Source: Streptomyces sp. LHD-70
Lineage (GTDB): Bacteria > Actinomycetota > Actinomycetes > Streptomycetales > Streptomycetaceae
DNA: 64,000 bases
Direction of reading: 5' to 3'
Assembly: GCF_031157275.1 (NCBI RefSeq)
Contig: NZ_JAVIFW010000011.1
Coordinates: 1-64,000 of the forward strand
Of the stretch, positions 8,169 to 16,016 are shown one piece after another (within the stretch, counting starts at the first letter, position 1; every line of letters starts with the position of its first letter). The notes below the pieces were generated by a model. It was not told the DNA's origin and did no database searches. It saw nothing but the letters and a program-made list of their open reading frames with translations. The translations under genes were made by a program, and so were the position numbers.

Positions 8169-8924
8169 TCAGCCCCGGAGGCTGGATCCGCCGTCCACGT
8201 ACAGGTCGTGCAGCGTGATGTGGCGGGCGCGGTCGGAGGCCAGGAAGGCGACGGCCTCGGCGATGTCGTCGGCAGCCGCGATGCGGCCCAGCGGGACGGG
8301 CACCCGGTAGGCAGTCGGATCGCCGTGGACGGCCTGCCCGAGGCCGGCCGGTCCGAGCCACTCTCTCTGCATCGCGGTGTCGGTGGCTCCGGGCGAGACG
8401 ACGTTGCAGCGCACGCCGCTGGCGGCGAGTTCCAGACCAAGGCACCGGGTGAAGTGCACGGCCGCCGCTTTTGACGCGGCGTAGGCGGCCATCCCCGTAC
8501 GAGGAACACCCGCCGCGTTGGACCCGACCGTCACGATGCAGCCGCGGCGCTGAGCGGCCATGACCCGGCCCGCCGCGCGACACAGGTGAAAGACGCCGGT
8601 CGTGTTGACGGCGAAGGAGTGGGCCCAGTCCTCGTCGGTGGTCTCGGTGGCCGCGGCCGGGCGCAGCACACCGGCGACGTTGACCAGGATGTCGAGGCGC
8701 TTGTTGTTCGCGACGATGCTGTCGATCATGGCGTCGACGGCACCGCGGTCGGTGACGTCGAGCTGCTGCGGGCGGCCGCTGCCCGGCGAGGTCACCGGCC
8801 CGGCACGGAGGTCGGTGGCCAACACCTGTGCGCCGCGTTCAGCGAGCAGGCGCGCGACCGCCGCCCCGATGCCGCCTGCGGCACCGCTGACCAGCGCGAC
8901 CTGTCCCTCAAGATCCGATTCCAC
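8169..8924 (-). CDS. SDR dehydrogenase resembling 2,3-dihydro-2,3-dihydroxybenzoate dehydrogenase (DhbA/EntA)
   Basis: A 251-residue short-chain dehydrogenase. It has the NAD site SGAAGGIG (residues 13-20), the NVAG motif, and the catalytic set S135, Y148 and K152 (YAASK). The later sequence GLELAASGVRCNVVSPGATD, with TAMQREW and HITLHDLYVDGGSSL, follows the DhbA/EntA group closely. That group aromatises 2,3-dihydro-2,3-DHB in catechol siderophore pathways. No isochorismatase or DHB-AMP ligase is in the window, so the true substrate may be another cyclic alcohol. Start chosen at GTG 8924 (VESDLEGQVAL) because GGAAG lies upstream and the longer frame has no family-like sequence before it. Confidence 0.85.
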   Translation of the reverse strand: MESDLEGQVALVSGAAGGIGAAVARLLAERGAQVLATDLRAGPVTSPGSGRPQQLDVTDRGAVDAMIDSIVANNKRLDILVNVAGVLRPAAATETTDEDWAHSFAVNTTGVFHLCRAAGRVMAAQRRGCIVTVGSNAAGVPRTGMAAYAASKAAAVHFTRCLGLELAASGVRCNVVSPGATDTAMQREWLGPAGLGQAVHGDPTAYRVPVPLGRIAAADDIAEAVAFLASDRARHITLHDLYVDGGSSLRG

Positions 8925-8955
8925 CGCTCGCTTCCGGTATGTGAGTTGGGCCGGA

Positions 8956-8985
8956 GGCCCGCCACCGTTGTGGGGGTGGCGGGCC
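8956..8985 (-). terminator. GC hairpin between oxygenase and dehydrogenase genes
   Basis: Arms GGCCCGCCACC and GGTGGCGGGCC (11 perfect pairs, 8-base loop) lie in the 128-bp gap between the oxygenase stop and the dehydrogenase start. With no T tract it may be a terminator or an attenuator, so the downstream four genes may have their own promoter. Confidence 0.5.
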
Positions 8986-9052
8986 CGTTTCCGACAACCG
9001 GTTCTGCCGTCTGACTGCCGGGCTGCTGGCTGCTGGCTGCTGGCTGCTTCTG

Positions 9053-9730
9053 TCAGGGGGACGGGGCGTCCAGCAGGTCGGTGACGAACTTGCGGACGAC
9101 GCCGCTCGTCACCGGCGTCACGCCGTGCAGCAGCTGAGCTCCATAGGCGACGGCGGTCCTGGCCGGCGCGTCGGTCGTCCAGCGGGTCTGCGGGAGGCGC
9201 TCCGCCCACGTCGGTGACGCGTGGATCTGCGGCGAGGGATCGACCTCGTGGGGAAGGCTGCGGGTCAGTCGCATGCCCTGATGGAAACCGTCTGTCTCGG
9301 CGAGTTCGGTGTCCGTCCACAGCTCGGGGCTGGCGGTGGTGGCCACGTAGAACTCACCACCCTGCTGCGCCGCCGTGATGACCACGCCGATCCGGCCGAT
9401 GCGCTTGGGGTGGGCAAGCGGGTCCGGGATGCCGTCGACGTGGACCGGCACAGAGTCACCCGGGACGATCTCCGCGTACGACCAGGGTGCTGCGGCCACG
9501 ACAGCGGGCATCACGCGGTTCAGGGACGGCAGGGCACGCTCGAAGGCCTGCTGCAGGACCGACTGTGCCGCGGCAGGAGCACGCTCGTAGCGGGACGAGG
9601 GCTCGGCGCCCTCATCCGTCACCGGCGGGTCGGCTGTCATGACCTTCTCGAGCAGAGTGGATTCCTCTTCCGTGAGGAACTCCTCGGTGGTGTGCAAGGC
9701 GAAGGTCTCGCTGACGTGAATCACGGGCAC
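9053..9730 (-). CDS. putative Fe(II)/2-oxoglutarate-dependent oxygenase
   Basis: This 225-residue protein carries the iron-binding triad and 2OG-binding residue of a prolyl-hydroxylase-type oxygenase: H97 and D99 (VHVDG), distal H202 (QLLHGVTPVTSG), and R213 eleven residues later (VVRKF). The region between forms the double-stranded beta-helix core (IGRIGVVITAAQQGGEFYV). Enzymes of this class hydroxylate free or carrier-bound amino acids and other small molecules; the substrate is not visible from sequence. It is the upstream gene of the leftward set with the DhbA-like dehydrogenase, LysE exporter and B3/B4 protein. The start ATG 9730 has GAGAGGTGCCCGTG just upstream. Confidence 0.7.
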   Translation of the reverse strand: MPVIHVSETFALHTTEEFLTEEESTLLEKVMTADPPVTDEGAEPSSRYERAPAAAQSVLQQAFERALPSLNRVMPAVVAAAPWSYAEIVPGDSVPVHVDGIPDPLAHPKRIGRIGVVITAAQQGGEFYVATTASPELWTDTELAETDGFHQGMRLTRSLPHEVDPSPQIHASPTWAERLPQTRWTTDAPARTAVAYGAQLLHGVTPVTSGVVRKFVTDLLDAPSP

Positions 9731-9765
9731 CTCTCAGTTCGGGGGACACCATCGAGGTCAACCTG

Positions 9766-9966
9766 TCAGCCGCGCTCAGCGTTGGCGCTGTGGGAGCGGC
9801 ATCGGGGTGATGGCCTGATGACTCGTACGCCGAACACAGGCGCCTGTACGTAGAACTGCGTGAAGCCGTGCAGGATCTCCCGGCTGTCGGACCGGTACTC
9901 GAGATGAGCCTGGGAACCCATGGGGCGGCCGTCGTCGGCTCCATGCTTCCGCTCGATCAGACCCAT
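9766..9966 (-). CDS. possible small protein upstream of the oxygenase gene
   Basis: A 66-codon frame beginning MGLIERKHGADDGRPMGSQA and containing HLEYRSDSREILHGFTQFYV. Third codon positions are strongly G/C and the residue mix is protein-like, unlike the competing frames here. I see no family match. It could be a remnant, since the sequence loses quality after residue 52. The rest of 9731-10178 holds no other gene I can support. Confidence 0.25.
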   Translation of the reverse strand: MGLIERKHGADDGRPMGSQAHLEYRSDSREILHGFTQFYVQAPVFGVRVIRPSPRCRSHSANAERG

Positions 9967-10178
9967 GCGTCAACGGTTGCACTCCAGCCGTCGCCGGTGG
10001 CAGGGCGCAAACCCGGCGCACATCCCTGCCGGGAGGCGCGAGGGGTCGGCCAGGATCTTGGGACGAGGGGACGTCCCAGCTCGCCGGGTGGCGGCACGGC
10101 CGGGCCGTCCACCGAGGGCGAGCGACTCCTTGCCCCCGCACCGCGCCGGATCACGACCGTGCCGAGCTGAACCGAACC

Positions 10179-10322
10179 TCAATGTGCGCCGGCCCCGAAT
10201 TCTGCGTGCCGTGCGCGGGCCTCGTACAGATCGCCTGCGCTGACTTCCCGAGGGGCCAGGACGGTACGCCGGGCCTCCGCACGCGCCTGCTCGATCAGCC
10301 GGCTGAACTCGTCCTTCGTCAT
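10179..10322 (-). CDS. small protein of unknown function (47 aa)
   Basis: A 47-residue frame starts MTKDEFSRLIEQARAEARR and continues with VLAPREVSAGDLYEARARHA. It is preceded by GTGAGGCG eight bases before the ATG. It is predicted to be largely helical and highly charged. The clean start, ribosome site and G/C-rich third positions argue for a real gene. No family is recognised. It sits alone between the oxygenase and mercury-lyase genes. Confidence 0.45.
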   Translation of the reverse strand: MTKDEFSRLIEQARAEARRTVLAPREVSAGDLYEARARHAEFGAGAH

Positions 10323-10986
10323 CGCACTCGCCTCACCAGGACTGCATGGCTGTCACTGGTGATTCGACGCCGCACCCGCGCAGGACTGGTGTCAGCCGCA
10401 ATGAGTCATCGCGTCCCTCGCGCCAGGCCCAACGCCATCGGCCCTGTGGTCCCGGGCCCGAGCGGGAGACGAGAGACCTGGCATGTCTGGCCTCCGAGAG
10501 AGTCGCAAGGGTGGGCCTGTCTGGGCGGCGTCCCTGGACCGCGTGGCAGGGTCCTCGCGGCATCGCCCGCCTGGGCCGCACCGTGATCACCTACCGGGCC
10601 TGCTTCCGCTGGTCCCTGGGCGCTGTGACAGCGGGCGCCGGTCTGCGATCGGCGGCGGCATCGCCGAGGTGATGGTCCCCACCGGGACGGCCGCCGCCGG
10701 CCTGGCCGCGCTCTGGCCGGCGTTCACGCTGCGGGTAATCCGTCTCGGTCCGGCCTGCCCCTCCCCCGGCGGCGGCTCGGGACCCGGCGGCGCCGGCGTG
10801 CGCGAGCCCCGCCGAACCCAAGCCCTGCCCGCCGGGCGGGGCGATCGCCCTGCCGCTACCGCTACCGCTGCCGCTGCCGCTGCCGAAGGATCCGTCCGAC
10901 GGCTCGGCCGCGCCCGCCTGACCGGGATTGCCGGGATTTGCCGGGCTTGCCTGACCGGGCTGACCTGAGCGGGACTGACGGGCTGG
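10323..10986. other. intergenic stretch with simple repeats
   Basis: No convincing gene is visible in 660 bases. It contains a CCGCTA/CCGCTG hexamer run at about 10853-10885 and repeated TTGCCGGG / CTGACCGGG units at about 10918-10980, immediately downstream of the mercury-lyase gene. Forward frames read as arginine/proline-rich noise. Confidence 0.4.
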
Positions 10987-11964
10987 TCAGCCGGAGGTCA
11001 GCAGCGGGCCGAATGTCCTCCGGCCGATTTCTTCGGCGCGGGCCCGGTCCACGATCTGGCCGTTCACGTCCGGGTGCTGCGTGATCCACGTCTGGGCGGA
11101 GGCGGAGCCGGTGAAGAAGTTCAGGGTGTCGCAGCACACCTCGGCCGCGGGCCCGGAACATCCGCCCCTGCGTCCGACGAACACCATCGCCGCCGCGGGC
11201 TCCCACACCGTCTGCCCGTTCTCGCTGGTCACCGTGACGCTCTCGCCGGTGACCGGGTCGACGGAGGTGATCACCACATCGCGGCCGAGCATGGCGGGGA
11301 TGCCGAGCGCGTCGATCGCGCACATCGACCACACCTGCACGCCGCCCGCGATCGTCACCCGGTGCCGGGTCGGTACCGCGGAGAACGGATACGCCGCCCG
11401 GATCCGCCCGTCCGGGCCCAGGGTCAGGAAATCCTCCCGTGCCAGCTCGGCCAGCACCTCCGGCGCTGTCCGGCCGACAGCGTTCGCGACCGGCTCCAGC
11501 ACAGCCGGCTCAGGGGCGCTGCCGGTGTCGGCGAAGTGCCGCAGCACCGCTTGATGTACGGCCCGCAGCCCGTCGGCGTCGGGCGCGAGACGCCCTCGGC
11601 CGTCCCGGCCGACCAGGTCCAGCGCGTCCACCGCACAGCAGTCGTCGGCCGCGGACTCGGGCAGGCCCGCCGCGGTCAGGGCCTCGCGCAGTTCGTCCAC
11701 CGTCGGGGCCCCGTCGGCCTTGCCGTCAGCATGCCGATAGATCCGGCACGACACACTCGGCGCCGCCCCCACGATCCCGAACGGGTCGGTGCCATCGAGC
11801 AGCACCGTTGGCGACCCGGTCATCCCCGATCGCTCGGCCTCCGCCGACCCGGTCACTTCCACGCGCTCCACCTCAGCCGTCCGCCCGTTCAGGGCGGCAG
11901 TGATCCGCTCCTGCACGACAGGCCCGTTGGGACAGTCCGGAACCGTCAGCACCGTGATCCGCAT
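10987..11964 (-). CDS. merB: organomercurial lyase (MerB) with N-terminal thioredoxin-like domain
   Basis: A 325-residue protein. Its first ~75 residues (MRITVLTVPDCPNGPVVQER) look like a small thioredoxin-fold domain with a single cysteine. Residues from about 125 on are alkylmercury lyase. The catalytic set is visible: C215 and D218 in WSMCAIDAL, and C278 in AEVCCDTLNFF, spaced as C96, D99 and C159 of the R831b enzyme. It cleaves C-Hg bonds, releasing Hg(II). It is transcribed away from a MerR-type regulator through a palindromic operator. No mercuric reductase or transporter is in the window. ATG 11964 is preferred over the upstream MNWEDDA start because GGGAGGA lies eight bases before it. 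Confidence 0.88.
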   Translation of the reverse strand: MRITVLTVPDCPNGPVVQERITAALNGRTAEVERVEVTGSAEAERSGMTGSPTVLLDGTDPFGIVGAAPSVSCRIYRHADGKADGAPTVDELREALTAAGLPESAADDCCAVDALDLVGRDGRGRLAPDADGLRAVHQAVLRHFADTGSAPEPAVLEPVANAVGRTAPEVLAELAREDFLTLGPDGRIRAAYPFSAVPTRHRVTIAGGVQVWSMCAIDALGIPAMLGRDVVITSVDPVTGESVTVTSENGQTVWEPAAAMVFVGRRGGCSGPAAEVCCDTLNFFTGSASAQTWITQHPDVNGQIVDRARAEEIGRRTFGPLLTSG

Positions 11965-11999
11965 GGCGTCGTCCTCCCAGTTCATAGCCTCTGCAGCCG

Positions 12000-12031
12000 A
12001 GGCTAGACCTTCCAGCACGCTGGAAGGTCAA
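12000..12031 (-). promoter_or_regulatory. MerR-type operator/promoter, merB direction
   Basis: On the reverse strand, TTGACC (12026-12031) and TAGCCT (12000-12005) form -35 and -10 boxes with a 20-bp spacer. The spacer region carries a perfect palindrome with 10-bp arms GACCTTCCAG/CTGGAAGGTC around a 4-bp centre (12006-12029). A 19-20 bp spacer bridged by a palindrome is the hallmark of MerR-family activation by DNA distortion. The arms resemble the E. coli copA site bound by CueR more than the Hg-MerR site. On the forward strand TAGTCT (12036-12041) sits six bases before the merR ATG. Confidence 0.8.
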
Positions 12032-12047
12032 GGGCTAGTCTTGAGGC

Positions 12048-12464
12048 ATGCGCATCGGGGACCTCGCCACGAGAAGCGGACTGACCACCAAGACCATCCG
12101 CTACTACGAACAGGCCGGCCTGATGCCGGATCCACCACGAACCTCAGGCGGCTACCGCGACTACCCGCCCGCCGCCGAAACCCGTCTCGCGTTCATCCGC
12201 GACGCCCAGCACGCCGGCCTCACCCTCGCCGAGATCCGCGGCATTCTCGCCCTTCGCGACAGCGGCGAGGCCCCCTGCGGGCACGTCACCGACCTCATCA
12301 ACCAGCACCTCGACGAGATCAAGCGGCGCATGACCGAACTCCGCAAGACCCGCACCGCCCTCCGTGACCTTGCCCAGCGGGCCGCCGAGACCGACCCGCA
12401 GTCCTGCAGCGACGCCGACCACATCTGCCGCATCATCAGCCCACCCCGACCGCGTGAAATCTGA
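12048..12464 (+). CDS. MerR-family metal-responsive regulator
   Basis: A 138-residue MerR protein with the winged-helix start MRIGDLATRSGLTTKTIRYY and a coiled-coil dimerisation helix (about 78-112). Candidate metal ligands are C77 (APCGHV), C120 and C127 (SCSDADHIC). C77 and C120 match the positions of two of the three Hg-binding cysteines of classical MerR. The central one (LVCACH) is absent, and an extra C127 is present. The sensed metal could thus be Hg(II), an organomercurial, or Cu/Zn. It is divergent from merB across the palindromic operator and is probably leaderless, with a -10-like TAGTCT just before the ATG. Confidence 0.85.
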   Translation: MRIGDLATRSGLTTKTIRYYEQAGLMPDPPRTSGGYRDYPPAAETRLAFIRDAQHAGLTLAEIRGILALRDSGEAPCGHVTDLINQHLDEIKRRMTELRKTRTALRDLAQRAAETDPQSCSDADHICRIISPPRPREI

Positions 12465-12584
12465 ACCTCGCCACAGCGACACCCCACTGAGACGCAGACC
12501 GACACGGCTCGCTGCGAGATCGACGTGGTCGGGCTGTCGAGGTCGATGAGCTTCCAGGTGGAGAGGATCACGCCGCGGGGAAGG

Positions 12585-13154
12585 TCAGGGTGCGCTACGG
12601 TGCCCAGCTCTGCGGATGGTCCGTACCGACAGAACCGGCTCGACAGGCGGCACCAGCTCTGCCATGGCGACTTCTACCAGGTGTGCTGGAGCGTCGCCGT
12701 CTTTCAGGGCGGTTACGTACTCGATGACCTGAGCGTGGGAGAGCGCGGGAACCCTTTGGCGCATGGTGTGCATGGCATATATCCGTCCGCGATCGGTCGC
12801 TGCCGTCCGGACTTCATCGTGCAGATCGTCCACCGGGGTCCGTATGGCCTGACGTCGAATCCGGACTCGGTAGTCGGCCTCCCACGCCTTGGTTGCCGCG
12901 GACACGACGCCGATCTGATGCAGATCTCCGTCGACGCGGTCAACCAGGTATGGCCCGTTCCCGGCCGGCATGAAGTTCGGGTTTCGGGTCCGCAGATACT
13001 CCTCGGACGTCCAGGAGACGATCCACACCAGTTCGTGCTGCTCCACATGCGCCACAGCCATGCGGATCGGGTCCAGCCCCGACGACAACTCCCTCTGATA
13101 GTCGCGTTCCAGCTCTTCTTCAACGATCCGAACCGCGGCATCCTGCTCAATCAC
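12585..13154 (-). CDS. YrhB/Imm35-domain protein
   Basis: This 189-residue protein contains an immunity-protein-35-like (YrhB) domain in its first ~95 residues: AAVRIVEEELERDY, EQHELVWIVSWTSEEYLRTR, GNGPYLVDRVDGDLHQIGVV. A second helical half follows. Imm35 proteins are found in polymorphic-toxin immunity loci, and E. coli YrhB acts as a chaperone. No toxin gene is adjacent, so it is either an orphan immunity gene or has another role. GTG 13154 is chosen as start because AGGGGA lies 10 bases upstream and the longer frame before it is arginine-rich noise. Confidence 0.65.
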   Translation of the reverse strand: MIEQDAAVRIVEEELERDYQRELSSGLDPIRMAVAHVEQHELVWIVSWTSEEYLRTRNPNFMPAGNGPYLVDRVDGDLHQIGVVSAATKAWEADYRVRIRRQAIRTPVDDLHDEVRTAATDRGRIYAMHTMRQRVPALSHAQVIEYVTALKDGDAPAHLVEVAMAELVPPVEPVLSVRTIRRAGHRSAP

Positions 13155-13472
13155 GCGTGCAGCATCCCCTATGGGCTGAGACAACGACCACCAGGTTTCC
13201 CGCCCGTAGCAAGAGGTCGAATGCGCCAAGAGTTGCGTATGACCCGGATGAGCGGTCCCGCGCTGTGGCCCAGGATCGCGAAGGGCCTCGGGTGGCGCGC
13301 GAGGTGGGTGGTGAGCTCCCTTCCCACCGGCCCGGCATGGCCGAGCGATCCGCAGCCAGCCTCTCCGGCCGGATCCCACGCATTGCATCGCATGCCTCGC
13401 ATCGCATCGCCTCACCGGCGAACTCCCGTGATCCCGGGCCCATTAGGGCCCTGTGGTTCGTAGGGTGAGGCC
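13155..13472. other. divergent intergenic region without a gene
   Basis: This 318-bp gap between two divergent genes contains a cluster of GCATCGCAT / GCCTCGCATCGCATCGCC units at about 13383-13412. AGGGTGAGGCC just before ATG 13473 serves as the ribosome site of the next gene. No gene or clear promoter is identified. Confidence 0.4.
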
Positions 13473-14123
13473 ATGCCCAGACAGTTCACCGGCTGGCCGG
13501 CCGGGGCCTTCGACGTACTGCTCCGCCTGCAGGGAGAGCCCGCGCGCGACCAGCGCGAGCGGCACCGCAAGGACCGGGAGCATCTCGTGCGCCGCCCCAT
13601 GATCGCGCTCCTCAACGACCTCGCGGACCTCGACTCCGCCTACGAGGACTTCTCGGTCTGGGGTTTCCAGAAGAACCACTGGTGGTGGCAGCACCAGGGC
13701 GGGATCATCCGCATGTCGCGCAACGTCGAGATCAGCCTCCGGTTCGACCTCGACGGCCTTCACGTACGCGGGGCCTGGTGGTACCCGGACCCGGCGCAGC
13801 TCGCCAGGTTCCGCGCGGCGGTGGCCGACAGCGGACGCGGCGACGAACTGGCCGGTGTCGTCGAGTCGCTGAAGGCTCTGGGGTACGAGATCACCGGCGA
13901 CGTCATGAAGCGCCCTCCGCGTGGCTTTCCGCCGGACCATCCGCGCAGCGCCCTCCTGCGGCATCGCTCGCTCATCGCCGAACGCCCCCTGGGTGGCGGG
14001 AACTGGATCCACACGGCGGCCGCCGTGGACCACGTACGCCGTACGTGCGAGGACCTGAAGCCCTTCCTGAGCTGGCTCACGCGCCACGTCAACGACGCCC
14101 GCCCCGCCGACGGCCTCCGATGA
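13473..14123 (+). CDS. DUF2461 family protein
   Basis: This 216-residue protein starts MPRQFTGWPAGAFDVLLRLQ and carries the DUF2461 (TIGR02453) pattern: FxGWxxxxxxFLxxL at the start, then RPMIALLNDLADLD, and RGFPPDHPRSALLRHRSLIA near residues 150-170. Streptomyces homologues are cytosolic and of unknown function. The gene stands alone, with AGGGTGAGG upstream of the ATG. Confidence 0.8.
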   Translation: MPRQFTGWPAGAFDVLLRLQGEPARDQRERHRKDREHLVRRPMIALLNDLADLDSAYEDFSVWGFQKNHWWWQHQGGIIRMSRNVEISLRFDLDGLHVRGAWWYPDPAQLARFRAAVADSGRGDELAGVVESLKALGYEITGDVMKRPPRGFPPDHPRSALLRHRSLIAERPLGGGNWIHTAAAVDHVRRTCEDLKPFLSWLTRHVNDARPADGLR

Positions 14124-14621
14124 TCGACGAACCGCGGCAGATCGGGGTGCAAGGACGTACAAGACCGGCCGTCCAGTCCTGGGTCAGCCTCAAGGGGCCA
14201 CTGGCGGCGCCTGAGGTCGACCGTCGATACAAGTTCGTCGTAGCTCTCAAGGGGAAGCTTCCGCCGGGGGGGTGGCGGCGAATGGCGGCGTCGCGCCTGC
14301 GCCTGGACTGGCCGCCAAGGCCGCCAAGGCCGCCAAGGCCGCCACCGAACAGCCGGATCTGCTGCGCAAGATGTCCTTCCTCAGGTTCCAGGACGCCGAC
14401 GGCGGAAGTCACGCGCCCCTCTCCGGGCTCCCTTGTCGTCCTCGAAGGGCGCCCGGCCTGGGTCCGGCGGTTGCGTGATCAGGCCGACGCTTCAGGGCTC
14501 CTGTACACCGACTTCACCGCGTTCTCTCTGCTGAACTGACCCCGGGATCCAGGATGTATCCGTCAGGATCTACGGCGTCACCGGCTCCCCCGAACCGCCC
14601 CAACATGCTCGCGTGCTCGCG
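14124..14621 (+). other. possible decayed gene with 9-bp repeat
   Basis: Two forward frames look partly coding. One (from 14272) encodes AAKAAKAAKA, from three GCCGCCAAG repeats, then QPDLLRKMSFLRFQDADG. The other frame then gives GSLVVLEGRPAWVRRLRDQA and LLYTDFTAFSLLN to a stop at 14539. A single frameshift near 14410-14430 would join them. I do not recognise the product. The stretch is better read as a broken small gene than as an intact one. Confidence 0.3.
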
Positions 14622-15917
14622 TCACCAGCGCAGCGGCAGGCGGTTCAGGCCGCGGAGGAGGCTGGGGCGCCAGTCGGGGGTGGGGTCGCCGTCGATGGCC
14701 AGGTCCGGGAAGCGGTCGAGGAGGGCGCGCAGGGCGAGGTTCGCTTCGAGGCGGGCCAGGGGTGCGCCGAGGCAGTGGTGGATGCCGTGGCCGAAGGCGA
14801 GATGGGAGCGGGTCAGGGTCGGGTTCCGGTGGATGTCGAAGCGTTCCGGGTCGGGGAAGCGTTCCGGGTCGCGGTTGGCGGAGGCGAGGGAGATGACCAC
14901 GCGCGCGCCCTGCGGGATGGGGGTGCCGGCGATGGTGACGGGCTCGGCGGTGTAGCGGTACGTGCCGGCCGGGGTGGGCGGTTCAAAGCGCAGTGCCTCC
15001 TCCAGCGCGTTCTCCAGGAGGTCGCCGTCGGCGCGCAGGGCGGCGAGCTGGTCGGGGTGGGTGAGCAGCAGATGGACGGCGTTGGCGATGAGGTTGACGG
15101 TCGTCTCGTGTCCGGCGACGAGCAGCAGGAAGGCCATGCCGAGGAGTTCCTCGTCGGTGAGGCGGTCGCCGTCCTCGTCGTGGGCGCGGACGAGGGCGTG
15201 CAGCAGGTCGCTCTCCGGGGCGTCCGCGGCCTCCCCGACCTCCCCGACCTCCGCGTCTTCTGCGGAGCGCCGCTTCTCCTCGATCAGGCCGGCCAGGTAG
15301 ACCGTCATCTCCTGGGCCGCCAGGCCCGAGGCCTCCGGTTCGCCGATGGTGAGGATCTTCGCGGTCCAGGCGCGGAAGCGGTCGCGGTCGACGCCGGGGA
15401 CGCCGAGCAGTTCGCAGATGACGGTGAGCGGCAGGGGGAAGGCGAAGGTGTCGATGAGGTCGGCGCGGCCCAACGGGCCCATGGCGTCGAGGAGTTGGTC
15501 CGCCGCTTCCTGGATGCGTGCCCGCAGCGCCTTGATGCGGCGCGCGGTGAACTCGCGGGCGACGAGGGAACGCAGCCGGGTGTGGTCGGGCGGGTCGGTC
15601 TGCAGCATGTTGCGGCCGATGGAGTACAGCCCGTCGCTGTCGTACTCGGCGGAGTGGCGGACGTCGTGGCGCAGTCGCGTGTCCGCGAGGGCGGCACGGG
15701 CCTCCTCGTGGCCGAGGATCATCCAGGCGGTGTCCCCGGTGGGGAAGCGGACGTAGTGGACGGGCCCCCGCTCCCGCAGGGCCCGGAGGGCCGAGTAGGG
15801 GTCGACGGCGAAATCTTCGGTCCAGGCGGCAAGTTCTTCGGTGGGCTGCGCGGGCGTGGACTGTCCGGGCGTGGGCTGTGCGGGCATGGGCTGTGCGGGC
15901 ATGGGCTGTGCGGGCAT
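14622..15917 (-). CDS. cytochrome P450 (CYP107-like)
   Basis: A 431-residue soluble bacterial P450. The I-helix AGHETTVNLI, the K-helix EEALRFEPP (ExxR), and the heme-ligand loop LAFGHGIHHCLG with C382 are all intact. It needs a ferredoxin and reductase, which are not adjacent; the substrate is unknown. The first ~25 residues are an MPAQP repeat made by a 15-bp DNA repeat, so the conserved fold starts near EELAAWTEDFAVDPY. ATG 15917 follows GGGAG by eight bases. It is divergent from a TetR gene, with a palindrome between, and is probably repressed by it. An EVGEVGEA repeat lies in the G-H region (near 15240). Confidence 0.9.
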   Translation of the reverse strand: MPAQPMPAQPMPAQPTPGQSTPAQPTEELAAWTEDFAVDPYSALRALRERGPVHYVRFPTGDTAWMILGHEEARAALADTRLRHDVRHSAEYDSDGLYSIGRNMLQTDPPDHTRLRSLVAREFTARRIKALRARIQEAADQLLDAMGPLGRADLIDTFAFPLPLTVICELLGVPGVDRDRFRAWTAKILTIGEPEASGLAAQEMTVYLAGLIEEKRRSAEDAEVGEVGEAADAPESDLLHALVRAHDEDGDRLTDEELLGMAFLLLVAGHETTVNLIANAVHLLLTHPDQLAALRADGDLLENALEEALRFEPPTPAGTYRYTAEPVTIAGTPIPQGARVVISLASANRDPERFPDPERFDIHRNPTLTRSHLAFGHGIHHCLGAPLARLEANLALRALLDRFPDLAIDGDPTPDWRPSLLRGLNRLPLRW

Positions 15918-15935
15918 GGCGAGCTCCCTTAAAGT

Positions 15936-15949
15936 GGGGACTATTCCCC
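15936..15949. promoter_or_regulatory. candidate TetR operator between P450 and TetR genes
   Basis: GGGGA and TCCCC arms flank CTAT, 19 bp upstream of the P450 start. Two further GGGGA copies lie at about 15961-15966 and 15981-15986 in the same 100-bp divergent region, so several binding sites may exist. Confidence 0.4.
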
Positions 15950-16016
15950 GCTTCCTCTTCCCGGGGACCCTAACAGGAACTGGGGAGTGCTCCACAGATC
16001 CTGTACGGTGCGGTAC

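Noticed and set aside
8169..8924. A catechol siderophore cluster around the DhbA-like gene
   Set aside because: No isochorismate synthase, isochorismatase, DHB-AMP ligase or NRPS gene is in the window.
10987..12464. A complete mercury-resistance operon
   Set aside because: Only merB and a MerR-type regulator are present; no reductase, MerT or MerP gene is found.
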